DNA of 64,000 nucleotides. Origin: Klebsiella pneumoniae (lineage in GTDB: Bacteria > Verrucomicrobiota > Verrucomicrobiia > Limisphaerales > SXTU01). A program made the position numbers and the translations under genes. Shown in pieces: positions 17,824 through 28,772 of the stretch; positions within the stretch are counted from its first letter, which is position 1; each line of letters opens with the position of its first letter. The DNA lies in NCBI GenBank assembly GCA_943330855.2, contig CALQJI020000009.1:21839-85838 (forward strand), in the 5' to 3' direction. The notes beneath the pieces are model-generated. The model did no database searches, had not been told where the DNA came from, and saw only the letters and a list, made by a program, of their open reading frames with translations.

Positions 17824-20800
17824 ATGACAGCAGCCACTGCCTGCTCCCGCCTCAGAAGCCTCCTGCGCCTCGCGCTTTTGGTGTGCGCCTCGTTGGTTGC
17901 CGCGGAAGTTCAGGCCGCCACCCCGCCCGCAACTTGGACCACCGGTCACAAGAAGGTGCTCATCATCCCGGTGCGCTTCACGGACCAGAACGGGCCGTCG
18001 GATGTGCCGAACGCGCAGGGCTACCGTTCCGGCTGGGGGGAGATGACGAACGGCACCACGGCCGCCGCGCTCAATGCCTTCTTCCAGCGCTCATCCTACG
18101 GGAAGCTTTCGATGGAGTTCACCGTGCTGCCGGAAATCAATCTGGGCGTCAGCTACACGGTTTACAACGCGACCTACGGAACCAGCGGCTTTTCCAAGTT
18201 CGCCGCGTGGGAAGAACCCGGATCCTTCGCCGACGACGTGCGGTCGAAGGCTCGGCAGGTGGGCATCGCCGCCGGGCAGGCCGCGCTTTACGACTCGGAC
18301 AACTACGACCTCGACTTCCTCTTCTGCGGTTTCATCCCCGGCCAAGGCACGCTCGCGTCGGGCCGCGCGCACGGCAAAGGCGTCTTCGGCACGACGAGCC
18401 TCGCGCTGGCGCATGAGTTCGGCCACAACTTCGGCCTCGCGCACGCGAACGGCATTTCGCGCAGCACGTTCCACTCGCAGCTCAAGAGCGGGACGTTCTT
18501 CACGGACCCTTACGGCGATGTCTTCGACCTGATGGGCTGGAAGAACACGGCGCCCGTCCCGCTCGTGCCCGACCGCGATGTGAACCCGTTTTGGAAGTGG
18601 CAGATGGGCTGGCTGCCCGACGCAAACATCGCCACGCCCGCCGTGTCGGGCACGTATCGCATCCACGCGTTCGACCAACCCGCGCTCGAAGCCGGCAAGA
18701 ACTACGCCCTCCGCGTCGTGCGCGACCCGAGCCGCGTTTACTGGTTCAGCTATCGCGCGAGCATCACAAACGAGGAGAGCCTCTGGTCGAACAACGGCCT
18801 CGAAGTCCGCATCGGCGGCGAGTCGGTCCCGGCCACGGGCGGCCACACCACATTGTTCGACATGACGCCCGGCAGCCGTGGCCTCGCGAACATCCCGAGC
18901 GTGACGAACAATCCTTACGCGACGCTCTACGACGCCCCGCTCGCCATCGGCCGCACTTACTCCGATAACGAAGCGAACCTCCACGTCACGCCGGTCAAGA
19001 AAGCCGGCACCGCGCCGGAGTCGCTCGATGTCGTGCTGAACTACGGCCCGTTCCCCGGCAACAGCGCGCCTACCGCGTCCATCTCGCCCGCCACACTCAC
19101 GCTCGCGGCGGGCGTCGCGCAGACCTTCACCGCGACCGCTTCCGACGCGAACGGCGACACGCTCGCCTACTACTGGGAGTTCGATGACCCCGACGCGCTG
19201 GGCGGCACCGCGGCGGGCAACACGAATCCCGACGCGCGCCTCTCCACGCAAGGCAGTCACACCTGGACGCGCAGCGGAACTTTCCTCGCCCGCTGCACCG
19301 TGACCGACATGAAGGGCGGCAAAACCATCGCCTCCGCCACCCTGACCATCACGGGCGGGATGACTGCGCTGCGCACCATCACCGGCGTGGTGAAAGACGA
19401 GAACGGCAACCCACTCGCTGGGGCAGTCGTGAATAATTACAAGGGCAGCAACCCCAACTTCGTGCGCTACGGCGCCACTAACTTTGTCGGTGCCAGTGAA
19501 ACGGCGGCGGACGGAAAATACGTTGTGCACGTCCCCGCCGGCATCACTGGCACCTTCTACTTGAACGTCCTGCACCAAGGCTTCGTGTTCACCTGCACCC
19601 CTGCGGGTGGTGCGGTAGGCGTTTACTCGGCCAGCGTGGCGAACGTGGACTTCACCCGCGTCCGCACCAACCGCACCGTTTCCGGCGGCATCTATATCGC
19701 CGGGCGCGGCTACAACCCCGCCACCGACGGCACTCTCACGGTCAACGTCAACGGCCAGAACATCGCGACGGCCGGCGGCGGCTGGAGCACGACCGTCGCC
19801 GACGGCACGCCGCTCAACATCACGGCCACGGCCGGCACGGCGGGCAACTCCGTCTTCGGGATGTTTCCGAATCCCTACGTCGCCGTGGATGACTTCAACC
19901 TGCTGCATCTGTTCCTCAACGTCGCCGGGCAGATGCCGCAAGTCGGGTTCACGTCGAGCGGCGCGACCAGCGACGACAGCGTCGGCACGGTCAACATCCC
20001 CGTGACGCTCACGCTGCCGCCCGGGTCGAACTCATGGCCGGCGAATCAGTTCCTTGTTTACTGGTTGGACCCGAGCGGCACGGCGGAATACGGCGTGGAC
20101 TACAAAGCGGCTGGCGGCAGCATCAACTTCACTGGCGGCCAGGTCCCGACGCCCTACTTGATTCCGCTCAAGCTTCTCCCCACCGGCGAACCGAAGAACA
20201 AAACCGTCGTCATCAAGCTGGGACCGGCCAGTTCCATCGTGAACATGGGGCCAATCACCACCTTCACCTACACCATCACGAATGCGCCCGCGCTGCCGCC
20301 CAACGCCGGCGTCATCCAGTTCGCGCAAGCCAGCTACTCCGTAGCCGAGTCCGCTGGCACCGTGACGCTGGTCGCCACGCGCACCGGCAGCAGCAGCGGC
20401 TCCGCCTCGGGCTACTACCGCACCGCCAACGGCACCGCCACGGCTGGGCAAGACTACACGCCCACCACCAACTTCGTGACCTGGCTCGATGGTGACACGG
20501 CGAACAAGAACGTGGTCCTCACCATCCTGAACGACGCAGTGGTGGAGTCCGCCGAGACGTTCACTGTGATGTTCTTCACGAACACCATCGGGGCCACCCT
20601 CGGCGCACAGTTCACCGCCACCGTGACCCTTCTCGACGATGATGCTCCCCCCGTGTCCACGGTTCCGAACCGCCGCCCGCAAGCGCAGCCGCAATGCCTG
20701 CTCGTCGTGTTGAACACCGCCACACCCATCAGCCTCGCCGGCCGTGATGGCGACGGCGACCCGCTGACCTACCGCATCACCGTCGCGCCGACGCGCGGCG

Positions 20801-21420
20801 GGCTGTCCGGCACCGCGCCCAATCTGACCTACACGCCGAACACCAACGTCTCCGGACCGGACTACTTCTGCTTCGTAGCGAACGACGGGAAGACTGATTC
20901 GCAGCCGGCGGTGGTGACGCTCGCCATCAACTCCAGCGCGAATACACCGCCCGTTGTGACGCTGCTCACGCCGGCGACCAACTCCTGGTTCGTCCGCCCC
21001 ACGAACCTCGTGCTCACCGCGACCGCATCGGACACCGATGGCATTTACGCCGTGGAGTTTTACGAAGGCACCAACGCGCTCGCGCAGTTGTTCACTCCGC
21101 CCTTCACCTTCACTTGGACCAACCCTCCGCCCGGCACCTACACGCTCCTCGCGAAAGCCTACGACGCGGGCGGCCGACGTGGCCTGTCCGCGCCCGCCAC
21201 CATCCGCGTGCTCGGCGCGATGCCGCTGGTGAACGTGCGTCCGACGGGAGAGATGTTCCAAGTCGCCTGGCCGCTCGGCGTCAGCGGCGCGGTGCTGGAA
21301 GAATCGACGAACCTCCGGCAGTGGTCGCTCGTCACCAACGCCGTGGTAGACACCGCCACCGAGCGCACGCACAGCTTCACGCCGGGCCCCGGCCGCTACT
21401 TCCGCTTCTCGGTATGGTGA
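17824..21420 (+). CDS. Large secreted metalloprotease with PKD, Calx-beta and other beta domains
   Basis: A 1198-residue secreted protein with a signal peptide ([20 protein letters not shown]). A metzincin-like peptidase domain carries the zinc site [11 protein letters not shown] (about residues 197-207) and a Met-turn at FDLMGW, resembling gametolysin/M6 proteases. Downstream modules are a PKD domain ([20 protein letters not shown]), a carboxypeptidase-regulatory-like domain ([19 protein letters not shown]), two Calx-beta-like units ([20 protein letters not shown]), a tandem-95/cadherin-like unit, and an Ig-like unit. The C-terminus ([17 protein letters not shown], then [14 protein letters not shown]) matches a beta-rich tail frequent in verrucomicrobial secreted proteins. 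It is a plausible T2SS substrate, by inference. Confidence 0.87.
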   Translation: MTAATACSRLRSLLRLALLVCASLVAAEVQAATPPATWTTGHKKVLIIPVRFTDQNGPSDVPNAQGYRSGWGEMTNGTTAAALNAFFQRSSYGKLSMEFTVLPEINLGVSYTVYNATYGTSGFSKFAAWEEPGSFADDVRSKARQVGIAAGQAALYDSDNYDLDFLFCGFIPGQGTLASGRAHGKGVFGTTSLALAHEFGHNFGLAHANGISRSTFHSQLKSGTFFTDPYGDVFDLMGWKNTAPVPLVPDRDVNPFWKWQMGWLPDANIATPAVSGTYRIHAFDQPALEAGKNYALRVVRDPSRVYWFSYRASITNEESLWSNNGLEVRIGGESVPATGGHTTLFDMTPGSRGLANIPSVTNNPYATLYDAPLAIGRTYSDNEANLHVTPVKKAGTAPESLDVVLNYGPFPGNSAPTASISPATLTLAAGVAQTFTATASDANGDTLAYYWEFDDPDALGGTAAGNTNPDARLSTQGSHTWTRSGTFLARCTVTDMKGGKTIASATLTITGGMTALRTITGVVKDENGNPLAGAVVNNYKGSNPNFVRYGATNFVGASETAADGKYVVHVPAGITGTFYLNVLHQGFVFTCTPAGGAVGVYSASVANVDFTRVRTNRTVSGGIYIAGRGYNPATDGTLTVNVNGQNIATAGGGWSTTVADGTPLNITATAGTAGNSVFGMFPNPYVAVDDFNLLHLFLNVAGQMPQVGFTSSGATSDDSVGTVNIPVTLTLPPGSNSWPANQFLVYWLDPSGTAEYGVDYKAAGGSINFTGGQVPTPYLIPLKLLPTGEPKNKTVVIKLGPASSIVNMGPITTFTYTITNAPALPPNAGVIQFAQASYSVAESAGTVTLVATRTGSSSGSASGYYRTANGTATAGQDYTPTTNFVTWLDGDTANKNVVLTILNDAVVESAETFTVMFFTNTIGATLGAQFTATVTLLDDDAPPVSTVPNRRPQAQPQCLLVVLNTATPISLAGRDGDGDPLTYRITVAPTRGGLSGTAPNLTYTPNTNVSGPDYFCFVANDGKTDSQPAVVTLAINSSANTPPVVTLLTPATNSWFVRPTNLVLTATASDTDGIYAVEFYEGTNALAQLFTPPFTFTWTNPPPGTYTLLAKAYDAGGRRGLSAPATIRVLGAMPLVNVRPTGEMFQVAWPLGVSGAVLEESTNLRQWSLVTNAVVDTATERTHSFTPGPGRYFRFSVW

Positions 21421-21435
21421 GGGCGGAGGGAGAGG

Positions 21436-21472
21436 CCGCTGCGGACGTGGACGTCCGCACTCCACAGCGGCA
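21436..21472 (+). terminator. Hairpin after metalloprotease gene
   Basis: An outer stem GCCGCTG/CAGCGGC and an inner stem TGCGGACG/CGTCCGCA with a four-base loop start 15 bases after the stop codon. There is no U-tract, so it could be a repeat rather than a terminator. Confidence 0.45.
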
Positions 21473-21615
21473 GGTTCACGGGCAAGGGGGATGCCGCTTG
21501 GGCTGTTCCAACGGGATTGATTCGCGGTCGAAACGTGGGCCGAACACCGACGCCCGGAGCCGGTTGTCGCTCGGAGCTTTCCGGGATTTATCCGTGACCA
21601 GAAATGAGCCGCCAA

Positions 21616-21633
21616 CGCCCGCGGGGGCGGGCG
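21616..21633 (-). terminator. GC hairpin after HlyD-like gene
   Basis: A perfect 7-bp stem (CGCCCGC/GCGGGCG) with a four-G loop lies just downstream of the minus-strand stop at 21639. No U-tract is present. Confidence 0.45.
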
Positions 21634-21638
21634 GCGCG

Positions 21639-22334
21639 CTATTTCACCGCCGTGACTTCACCGGGGTAAATCGTCAGGTCCACGATCTCGCCAGCGTAGA
21701 GGTTCAGCTCAGCGGGAATCTTCTCGATGATGATGGGCAGGCCCAGCTCCACGCGCGTCTGGCCAGGGGGCAGGAGCGCGCCGCGAATGGGCGCGAGCTG
21801 CGGGCTGACCTTGTCGATCGTCGCCTCGTAGGTCTTGCGGCTGCGCGCGCGCGGGCGGATGAGCACCTTCATGCCGGGCTTGGGATCAAAAGTAAGCGGC
21901 TGCCGCAGAAACGCGATGAGCCGGTCGGGGCGCGGCGCGGTGATCGTCATGATCGGCTCGCCCGCAGCGACGACGGCGTTGGTGTCACCAGGGTAGCGGT
22001 GAATCTTCGTGATGATGCCCTCGATGGGTGCGGTGAGGGGGATGGGGTTCTTCGGGTCCGCGCCGACGACGCGCGTGACGATCTGGCCGCTGGCGACCTT
22101 GGAGAAGATGCGGATGTCCTTGCTGGCCTCGGCGAGCACGCCGGGCTGCGGGCTGGACACGATGGCGTCAATCGTCTCCGCCTCGGCGAGCAGCGTGGTG
22201 GGGCCGAGGCGCTTGGTCCACAGCACCACCGCGACGATGGCGACGATGACAAACGCCACGATGGGCGTGTAGGTGTAGTTCAACTCGCGCAGGAGCACGG
22301 GTGACGGCGTCGGAATCTTCGGCTGCTCATCCAT
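21639..22334 (-). CDS. HlyD-like membrane fusion/biotin-lipoyl-like envelope protein
   Basis: A 231-residue protein with one N-terminal transmembrane helix (about residues 20-40, YTPIVAFVIVAIVAVVLW). The periplasmic domain includes PGVLAEASKDIRIFSKVASG, PIEGIITKIHRYPGDTNAVV and IMTITAPRPDRLIAFLRQPL, a barrel-sandwich pattern seen in HlyD/membrane-fusion adaptors. It ends with LYAGEIVDLTIYPGE. No ABC transporter or RND pump gene is adjacent, which is unusual for such adaptors. I use the ATG at 22334 (MDEQPKIPTP); a start at 22352 adds six residues. Confidence 0.65.
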   Translation of the reverse strand: MDEQPKIPTPSPVLLRELNYTYTPIVAFVIVAIVAVVLWTKRLGPTTLLAEAETIDAIVSSPQPGVLAEASKDIRIFSKVASGQIVTRVVGADPKNPIPLTAPIEGIITKIHRYPGDTNAVVAAGEPIMTITAPRPDRLIAFLRQPLTFDPKPGMKVLIRPRARSRKTYEATIDKVSPQLAPIRGALLPPGQTRVELGLPIIIEKIPAELNLYAGEIVDLTIYPGEVTAVK

Positions 22335-22687
22335 AAATTGTGTTTTGCCCACAGTTCAAACCCTCAGCGGCCTGTCTGGGACGAGCGGAGTGTAGGGGGT
22401 CATTCGAGTGAATCAAGCCTTGTGGTGCAGAGGATTCCCGTCGGCCGTATTCGGGCACTGCCCCGGAGCGCGACACTCCGAACCGCAGCGGGTGATTCGC
22501 GCGAGAGGCGGAGTTCACAGCCCCAAGCTTCTCGCCGTTACTGCGGGTGGGACGCCCGCGCTCCGGGGCGTGGGCGGCGGATTGGAGCCACCGCGCGATG
22601 GCTCTGTGTGCGCCTGCCCGCCCGCACCGGCTAATCCTCGGCACGGCGCGCATGGACTTCCCGCGCACCGCTCCTTAACCTCTGCAG
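22335..22687. other. Intergenic region with family D palindromic element
   Basis: A 353-bp gap between divergent genes. It holds the family D inverted repeat (22460-22569) and further GC-rich sequence before the methyltransferase gene. I see no convincing gene. Promoters for both flanking genes should lie here but no consensus stands out. Confidence 0.6.
22460..22569. repeat. Palindromic element, family D
   Basis: Perfect 13-bp terminal arms (GCCCCGGAGCGCG at 22460-22472 and its complement at 22557-22569) surround about 84 bp. A related GC-rich fragment (CCGGAGCGCGGGCGGCCCG) occurs near 53504. Confidence 0.65.
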
Positions 22688-23947
22688 ATGGCTGACGTCT
22701 CCTCCTCCAACCCGCCGCGCCTCCGACTGCGCGTGAGCGCTGCCGCTGAGTCGGCGGTGCGCGGGGGACATCCGTGGGTCTTCGACGCCAGCATCCGCGA
22801 TCAAAACCGCGCCGGTCAGGCGGGTGAACTCGCCGTGCTCTTCGATCGCCACGACAAGTTCCTCGCACTCGGCCTCTACGACCCGCTCTCGCCCATCCGC
22901 GTCCGCTTGCTGCACTGCGGCAAGCCCGTGACCGCCGACGACAACTGGTGGCGCGCGCGGCTGCGAGCCACGCTAGCCCGCCGCGACGGGTTGTTCGACT
23001 CGCAGACGACCGGCCACCGCTGCATCAGCGGCGAGAGCGATGCCTGGCCTGGCCTCGTGCTCGACCGCTACGACACGACCTTTGTGCTCAAGCTTTACTC
23101 CGCCGCGTGGCTCCCGCGCCTGGGCGAAGTCGTGCGCTGGCTCGGTGCTGCGCTGCCAAACTTTGTAAGAGGAGACTCGATGGAACAGCGCTCCATCACG
23201 CTGGTCCTTCGCCTGAGCCGCAACATCCAGACGCTCGCCGAAAAGGAATTCAATCTGCGTGACGGCCTAGTGCTCCTCGGTGACACGCCGGCTGGCCCGG
23301 TCGTCTTTTTGGAAACCGGCATCCGCTTCGAAGCCGAGGTCATTCGCGGACAGAAGACCGGGTTCTTCCTCGACCAACGCGACAACCGCCGCCGCGTCGA
23401 AGCGCACGCAGCCGGGCGCGATGTGTTGAACGCCTTCAGCTTCTCCGGCGGTTTCTCCCTCTACGCGGCCCGCGGCGGGGCCCGCAGCACGACCGACCTC
23501 GACATTAGCCCGCACGCGCTGGACTCGGCACGGCGCAACTTCGCTCTAAACGCGGCCGATCCGCACATCGCTGCGTGTCGGCACGAGTGCGCGCAGGCGG
23601 ACACGTTTGACTGGCTGGCCGCCAGCTCACGCGCGGACTTTGACCTCGTCATCCTCGACCCACCCTCTCTCGCCAAGCGCGAGACCGAGCGGGCCGGTGC
23701 GATCCAAGCCTATCGGCGGTTGTCCCTGCTCGGACTCCCGCGCCTGCGACCCGGAGGGATCCTCGTGGCGGCCTCCTGCTCCGCGCACGTCTCCGCGCCG
23801 GAGTTTTACGAAGCGGTGCTGGACGCGTTGCGGACCTCACGCCGAAAGTTTGTGGAACTAAACCGAACCACTCACGCCCCCGACCACCCGGCGACGTTTC
23901 CTGAGGCACAGTATCTCAAGTGCGTCTTCGCACGGTTGGAGTCGTAG
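22688..23947 (+). CDS. Class I SAM-dependent rRNA methyltransferase (RlmI/PUA type)
   Basis: A 419-residue protein with an N-terminal PUA domain ([34 protein letters not shown]), a central RlmI-like segment ([18 protein letters not shown]), and a Rossmann methyltransferase domain. The SAM-binding region is [19 protein letters not shown], with DLDIS as the acidic loop and [13 protein letters not shown] as the catalytic NPPY-equivalent. Family members methylate C5 of 23S rRNA cytosine using SAM. The TAG stop coincides with the start of a degenerate family A palindrome. Which rRNA base is modified cannot be told. Confidence 0.88.
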   Translation: MADVSSSNPPRLRLRVSAAAESAVRGGHPWVFDASIRDQNRAGQAGELAVLFDRHDKFLALGLYDPLSPIRVRLLHCGKPVTADDNWWRARLRATLARRDGLFDSQTTGHRCISGESDAWPGLVLDRYDTTFVLKLYSAAWLPRLGEVVRWLGAALPNFVRGDSMEQRSITLVLRLSRNIQTLAEKEFNLRDGLVLLGDTPAGPVVFLETGIRFEAEVIRGQKTGFFLDQRDNRRRVEAHAAGRDVLNAFSFSGGFSLYAARGGARSTTDLDISPHALDSARRNFALNAADPHIAACRHECAQADTFDWLAASSRADFDLVILDPPSLAKRETERAGAIQAYRRLSLLGLPRLRPGGILVAASCSAHVSAPEFYEAVLDALRTSRRKFVELNRTTHAPDHPATFPEAQYLKCVFARLES

Positions 23948-24019
23948 CTGCGGAAGTGGGGCGGTTGCTCCACTCGCGGGCTTTCACTGAAGAATCCGCC
24001 TCCTTACCTCGGTGGCTAC
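23944..24019. repeat. Palindromic element, family A, degenerate copy
   Basis: The right arm 23995-24019 closely matches the family A right arm at 609-633. The left arm starts at 23944 with GTAGC and is degenerate. The first bases provide the stop codon of the methyltransferase gene. Confidence 0.6.
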
Positions 24020-24050
24020 TGCGCTGCGGCCAATGCCGGAGAGCCCGCTT

Positions 24051-24413
24051 TCACTCCACGACGCGGGTGCAGTTCTCGCCGCCGAAGGGGTTGGGTTTAC
24101 GCACCTTGCACTTGGGGTCGTCGGTCCACTGGCCGTCCACGATGAAACGGTATTCGTGCTGGCCGGGCGGGACGGCGATCGTGGCTTTCCACGAGCCGTT
24201 GCGCTGGCGCGTCATCTCGCGCGCCTCCTCTTCCCAGCCGGTGAAGTTACCGACCAGCTTCACGTTGCGCGCGTCGGGCGCGGAAAGACTGAAAGCCACG
24301 CGGCGTTTCGCGGGCAACCGAGTAGGGGGCTTGGTTTTGGCGGACATAGTTCGAAGAGGAGTTGCCCGATTAACTTTCTGGCTCGCGGACTTGAGCTTTC
24401 TGAGGACGCTCAT
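24051..24413 (-). CDS. CBM48/isoamylase N-domain-like glycogen-binding protein
   Basis: A 120-residue protein. After a basic N-terminus it contains a single CBM48/AMPK-glycogen-binding-like domain: RRVAFSLSAPDARNVKLVGN, then FTGWEEEAREM, GSWKATIAVPPGQHEYRFIV and DGQWTDDP. These match the strands and aromatic residues that bind alpha-glucan chains. There is no attached enzyme domain. The ATG at 24413 gives the full frame; an internal ATG at 24347 would give just the domain. It may target a partner to glycogen, by inference. Confidence 0.82.
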   Translation of the reverse strand: MSVLRKLKSASQKVNRATPLRTMSAKTKPPTRLPAKRRVAFSLSAPDARNVKLVGNFTGWEEEAREMTRQRNGSWKATIAVPPGQHEYRFIVDGQWTDDPKCKVRKPNPFGGENCTRVVE

Positions 24414-24526
24414 GTGCCGTCTTAAATGGCATAATTTCGAGACTCTCGCAATCCACGATTCAGTGCCAAATAGGCAACGACTCGGTGTTTTGGAAGCGCG
24501 GTGGGATGGCTCTGGAAAGTATTGCC

Positions 24527-24588
24527 TGTTCAGTGTTCAGTCAGAGACTTGAAGCGCCTGTGCGTCACCGCAGACTGAATACTGAACA
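24527..24588. repeat. Palindromic element, family I
   Basis: Arms 24527-24542 (TGTTCAGTGTTCAGTC) and 24573-24588 pair with one mismatch in 16. It sits directly upstream of lpxA, ten bases from its ATG. Confidence 0.65.
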
Positions 24589-24598
24589 CGCATCCCCG

Positions 24599-25387
24599 AT
24601 GCTCCACCCCACCGCCCTCATCGCCCCGACTGCCCAGCTCGCCTCCGACGTGCAGGTCGGCCCCTACGCCGTGATCGATGGCCACGTGACGCTGGGCCCC
24701 GGCTGCATCGTCGGGCCGCACGCTTATTTGACGGGGCACACAACCCTCGGCGCGCGGAACCGCATCCACGCCAGCGCCGTCATCGGCGACAGGCCGCAGG
24801 ACTTGAAGTTCGACGGTTCTCCGACGCGGCTGTTGATTGGCGATGACAATGTGATTCGCGAGCACGCTACGATTCACTGCGCCACGAAGCCCGACACTTG
24901 CACCGTCATCGGCTCCCACTGCTTCATCATGGGCAACGCGCACATCGGCCACGACGTGCAAGTGAGCGACCACGCGATCATCTGCAACGGCGTGGCCATC
25001 GCTGGCTTCGCAGAGATTGGCGCCCGCGCGTTCCTCTCGGCGAACTCGCTGGTCCATCAATTCTGCCGCGTGGGCACGCTGGCGCTGCTGCAAGGCGGCG
25101 CGGCGGTGAGCAAGGACGTGCCGCCGTTCTGCATTGCGACGGGCATCAACACGATTTGCGGGCTTAACACCATCGGCCTGCGGCGCAGCGGCCTCAGTGC
25201 GGAGCAACGCGCGGAACTCAAGCGGCTTTATCACCGGCTCTTCCTCAGTGGCAAACTGCGTCGTGACGCGCTTGCGGAAGCAGCCGCCACCGTCACCGGC
25301 GAGGCGGCGAAGCTCCTCCGTGAGTTCGTTGCCACGAGCAAGCGCGGCGTCTGCGGTCATGTCAGTGACCGGCAGCGGGAGGAATAG
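24599..25387 (+). CDS. lpxA: Acyl-ACP--UDP-N-acetylglucosamine O-acyltransferase
   Basis: A 262-residue left-handed beta-helix acyltransferase catalysing the first step of lipid A synthesis in the cytoplasm. Hexapeptide repeats run through the first 190 residues (HPTALIAPTAQLASDVQVGP). The catalytic His lies in GDDNVIREHATIHCATKPDT and downstream in IGHDVQVSDHAIICNGVAIA. GGAAVSKDVPPFCIATG and GLNTIGLRRSGLSAEQRAEL are LpxA-specific. Length is the family norm. The ATG at 24599 begins the first hexapeptide. It is not next to lpxD or fabZ, and bamA and the skp-like gene lie 6 kb away, so the usual cluster is dispersed. Confidence 0.95.
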   Translation: MLHPTALIAPTAQLASDVQVGPYAVIDGHVTLGPGCIVGPHAYLTGHTTLGARNRIHASAVIGDRPQDLKFDGSPTRLLIGDDNVIREHATIHCATKPDTCTVIGSHCFIMGNAHIGHDVQVSDHAIICNGVAIAGFAEIGARAFLSANSLVHQFCRVGTLALLQGGAAVSKDVPPFCIATGINTICGLNTIGLRRSGLSAEQRAELKRLYHRLFLSGKLRRDALAEAAATVTGEAAKLLREFVATSKRGVCGHVSDRQREE

Positions 25388-25436
25388 GACCGGTTTTCCC
25401 GTTGAATCCGGCCGTCTTGACCTTAGTCGCAGCACC

Positions 25437-26087
25437 ATGAAAATCACCGTTCTCCCGCCTCGGTCCACTGTGTTTTTGTTCGCCCTTTGCACTGCGCTGG
25501 CCCTACCCACGCTGGCGCAGAAGCAAAAGTCCACCGATCTCTCCGGTTTCCCGTTGCTGTGGTCCGCGAAAAAGACGCCGCTCACCGGACCGTTCATTCC
25601 CGGCCTGAACGCTGCGCTGCTGCTCTCCGATGAACAGAAGGAGAAGCTCATCGCCGCGCGCGAAGAGACCTTGAGCAATGAGAAGTTTCAGAAACTCGGT
25701 GCGGTCGTGAAATTGAACCCCAACGCCTCCGACGCCGAGCGCGAGGCTGCACGCAAGGCCAACGAGGAAGCGCGCGACCAGTTCAAGACGCGGGTGGAAA
25801 ACATCCTCACCGCCGAGCAGCGCAAGCTGGTCGAGCGCCTCAACACCGTCTTCGGAGAGTCGCTCACCGCCGCGCAGGAAGCATATCGCGGGCAGCTCGA
25901 ACAGTTGGTCAAGACGGACAAGGCCCGCGCGGAGGAGTTGCGGCAGGAGGTCCGCGAGAAGAGCCTCAAGGACTTCAAAGCCCGCCTCGAAGGAATGCTT
26001 TCCAAGGAGCAATGGGCCGCGCTCGCCAAGGCCGCCGCAGCCGAGGAGGCCGTCGCGAAGAACTCGGGGAAGATCAAGAAGCCCTGA
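25437..26087 (+). CDS. Secreted coiled-coil protein (Spy/LTxxQ-like)
   Basis: A 216-residue exported protein with a signal peptide (STVFLFALCTALALPTLAQ) and an almost wholly helical, charged mature part. ALLLSDEQKEKLIAAREETL and VENILTAEQRKLVERLNTVF resemble LTxxQ-type repeats of periplasmic chaperones (Spy/CpxP). No other domain is visible. It follows lpxA by 49 bp and may be co-transcribed. The chaperone suggestion is tentative. Confidence 0.68.
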   Translation: MKITVLPPRSTVFLFALCTALALPTLAQKQKSTDLSGFPLLWSAKKTPLTGPFIPGLNAALLLSDEQKEKLIAAREETLSNEKFQKLGAVVKLNPNASDAEREAARKANEEARDQFKTRVENILTAEQRKLVERLNTVFGESLTAAQEAYRGQLEQLVKTDKARAEELRQEVREKSLKDFKARLEGMLSKEQWAALAKAAAAEEAVAKNSGKIKKP

Positions 26088-26233
26088 CGTGGCTTCGGAG
26101 CGCCGGCCCGGCGTGGCCGAGGCCGGTGTTGGCATCCGTGTGGACCGCGTTATCCGTGAGCAGTCCGGCTCCCGCCACCCGAGTTTCATTCCCCTCGCCA
26201 GCCAGCCGCGTCCGTCACATCGTCCGCCCGACG

Positions 26234-27346
26234 ATGATGAAACTTAGCACCACGCTTTGCCTGCTGGCCCTTGCCGTCGCAGCGGTCGCGCAACCGATCG
26301 AACCGGAGAAACTCAACACTCTGATCGAGGCACTCACCCGCCTCGGGCCAGACGCGGTCAATGCCAACCCCCGGCTCAAGGACGCCCTCGGCAAAGTCCT
26401 CGTCGCCACGCGCGGCACAGCGCGGTTCGTCGAACTAGTGCAGCAGTTCAAGATCGCTGATCAGAACGTCGGCCTGATCGAGGTCGCCACAAAGTATCCC
26501 GCCGACGAAGTCGGCGTCACCGCCCTGCGCCTCGTGCTTGCCAGCGGTGACACCGCCGCACTCACCGCCGCGCTCAATGGCAAAGACACGGCCGCTGCCA
26601 CGAAGCTCACCGAGGCGCTCGGCAACACCGGTGCGAAGCAACTCCCCGCGCTCCTCCTCCCGCTCGTCACCGACCCCCAGCGTGACGTGCCCCTGCGCAA
26701 GCAAGCCACCCGCGCGCTGGCCCGCACGCAGGACGGCGCGGCTGGCCTGCTCAAACTCGCGCGCGAGGACAAGCTGCCGGCTGACCTGAAGTTCACCGCC
26801 TCCGCCGAGCTGAACGCCGTCCGCTGGCCGGAACTGAAATCCGAAGCCGCAACATTGCTGCCGCCTCCGCCGGGCCAAGGTGACAAAGCCCTGCCGCCTC
26901 TCGCCGAACTCCTCGCGATGAAGGGCGATGCCAAGCGCGGCGCGGAAGTTTTCTCCCGCGAGGCCGTCGGCTGCGCGAAGTGCCACGTCGTGAACGGACG
27001 GGGTGTGGATTTCGGCCCTGCGCTCTCGGAGATCGGCAGCAAACTCGGCAAGGACGCGTTGCTCGAATCCATTCTCGACCCCAGCGCCGGCATCTCCTTC
27101 GGCTTCGAGGCATGGACCATCGAGACCAAATCCGGCGAGGAAATCTTCGGCCTGCTCGTGAGCGAGACGGGCGAGGACCTGTCCGTGAAAACGGTCGGCG
27201 GCGCGGTGACGAAACTGAAGAAGTCCGATGTGGCGAAGCGCCATGCGAGCAAACTTTCCTCCATGCCTGCTGGTCTCCAACAAGCCATCACCGTGCAGGA
27301 ACTCGCCGACCTGCTGGAATACCTCGCGACGTTGAAGAAGAAGTAA
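26234..27346 (+). CDS. Exported cytochrome c-type protein with HEAT-like region and PVC haem domain
   Basis: A 370-residue protein with a signal peptide (LSTTLCLLALAVAAVAQ). Residues about 90-210 are Ala/Leu-rich helical repeats like HEAT units. From about residue 235 comes the haem-binding domain found mainly in planctomycetes and Verrucomicrobium: AKRGAEVFSREAVGCAKCH with the CxxCH haem site (Cys at about 247), then GVDFGPALSEIGSKLGKDAL and LLESILDPSAGISFGFEAW. It should carry one c-type haem in the periplasm, probably in electron transfer linked to polymer or sugar oxidation. Two adjacent ATGs (26234, 26237) are possible starts. Confidence 0.86.
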   Translation: MMKLSTTLCLLALAVAAVAQPIEPEKLNTLIEALTRLGPDAVNANPRLKDALGKVLVATRGTARFVELVQQFKIADQNVGLIEVATKYPADEVGVTALRLVLASGDTAALTAALNGKDTAAATKLTEALGNTGAKQLPALLLPLVTDPQRDVPLRKQATRALARTQDGAAGLLKLAREDKLPADLKFTASAELNAVRWPELKSEAATLLPPPPGQGDKALPPLAELLAMKGDAKRGAEVFSREAVGCAKCHVVNGRGVDFGPALSEIGSKLGKDALLESILDPSAGISFGFEAWTIETKSGEEIFGLLVSETGEDLSVKTVGGAVTKLKKSDVAKRHASKLSSMPAGLQQAITVQELADLLEYLATLKKK

Positions 27347-27349
27347 TCG

Positions 27350-27412
27350 CAGCGGCGGCCACAAGGCCGCCGCTACCGGGAGGCCGGGTTTTTGAACGCG
27401 CGGCCAACCCGG

Positions 27413-27414
<2 letters not shown>
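27350..27414. terminator. Paired hairpins between convergent genes
   Basis: A 10-bp perfect stem (AGCGGCGGCC, loop ACAA, to 27374) is followed by an 8-bp stem (GCCGGGTT at 27383-27390 with AACCCGGC at 27406-27413). They separate the convergent cytochrome and msrP genes, fitting a bidirectional terminator. The first hairpin could also be a dispersed repeat. Confidence 0.6.
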
Positions 27415-28360
<946 letters not shown>

Positions 28361-28763
28361 AGCGAGAAAGCTGACGTGGTGCCCGCGCGCTCGCATCAAA
28401 ATTGTTGGCCAGCCTAATCCTCGCAGAAGTCGCACTGGTCAAGGTTCGTCACCCCCATTCCGAAGCTCAGGTTGAAGGCGAAGCTTTCCTCACGGACGAA
28501 TCAAGCGCACGTGATGCGTCTGGCTGTCGCCGATGCCACGGCTGATGAACTACGGCATGAGCCGTAGGCAGCAATTTCAGCCCGAGTCCTGGTCGCGCGA
28601 TTCCATCAAACAGCCATTCGAGCGGATTTTGCCCCGGTCGGGTGAGACTCCGTCGAACCCATTTCGAGCGTAGCGAGCATCTCGGCAGGGACACGCGACA
28701 ACCGAGAAACTCACTTCACTCGCGCCTCCTTCGTCGGCAGATGGGGTTCGACGGAGTCTCACC
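28361..28763. other. Intergenic region: NHL gene remnant and family E element
   Basis: A 403-bp gap. It contains a 47-bp near-copy of the NHL gene 3' end (28490-28536), a small hairpin (28550-28567) and most of the family E inverted repeat (28632-28772). No intact gene is visible. Confidence 0.6.
28490..28536 (-). pseudogene. Fragment matching the 3' end of the NHL-repeat gene
   Basis: This stretch matches 29657-29703 with about three substitutions in 47 bases. Read on the minus strand it encodes IGDSQTHHVRLIRP and a stop, against IGDSETHRVRVIRP and stop in the intact gene. Similarity ends on both sides, so only the tail remains. Confidence 0.6.
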
Positions 28764-28772
28764 CTACCGGGG
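28632..28772. repeat. Palindromic element, family E
   Basis: Long inverted repeat with arms 28632-28662 and 28741-28772, differing by one base and one indel. The right arm extends into the next minus-strand gene and supplies its TAG stop (28764-28766). A one-arm relative is found in the GspK leader (62797-62824). Confidence 0.85.
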
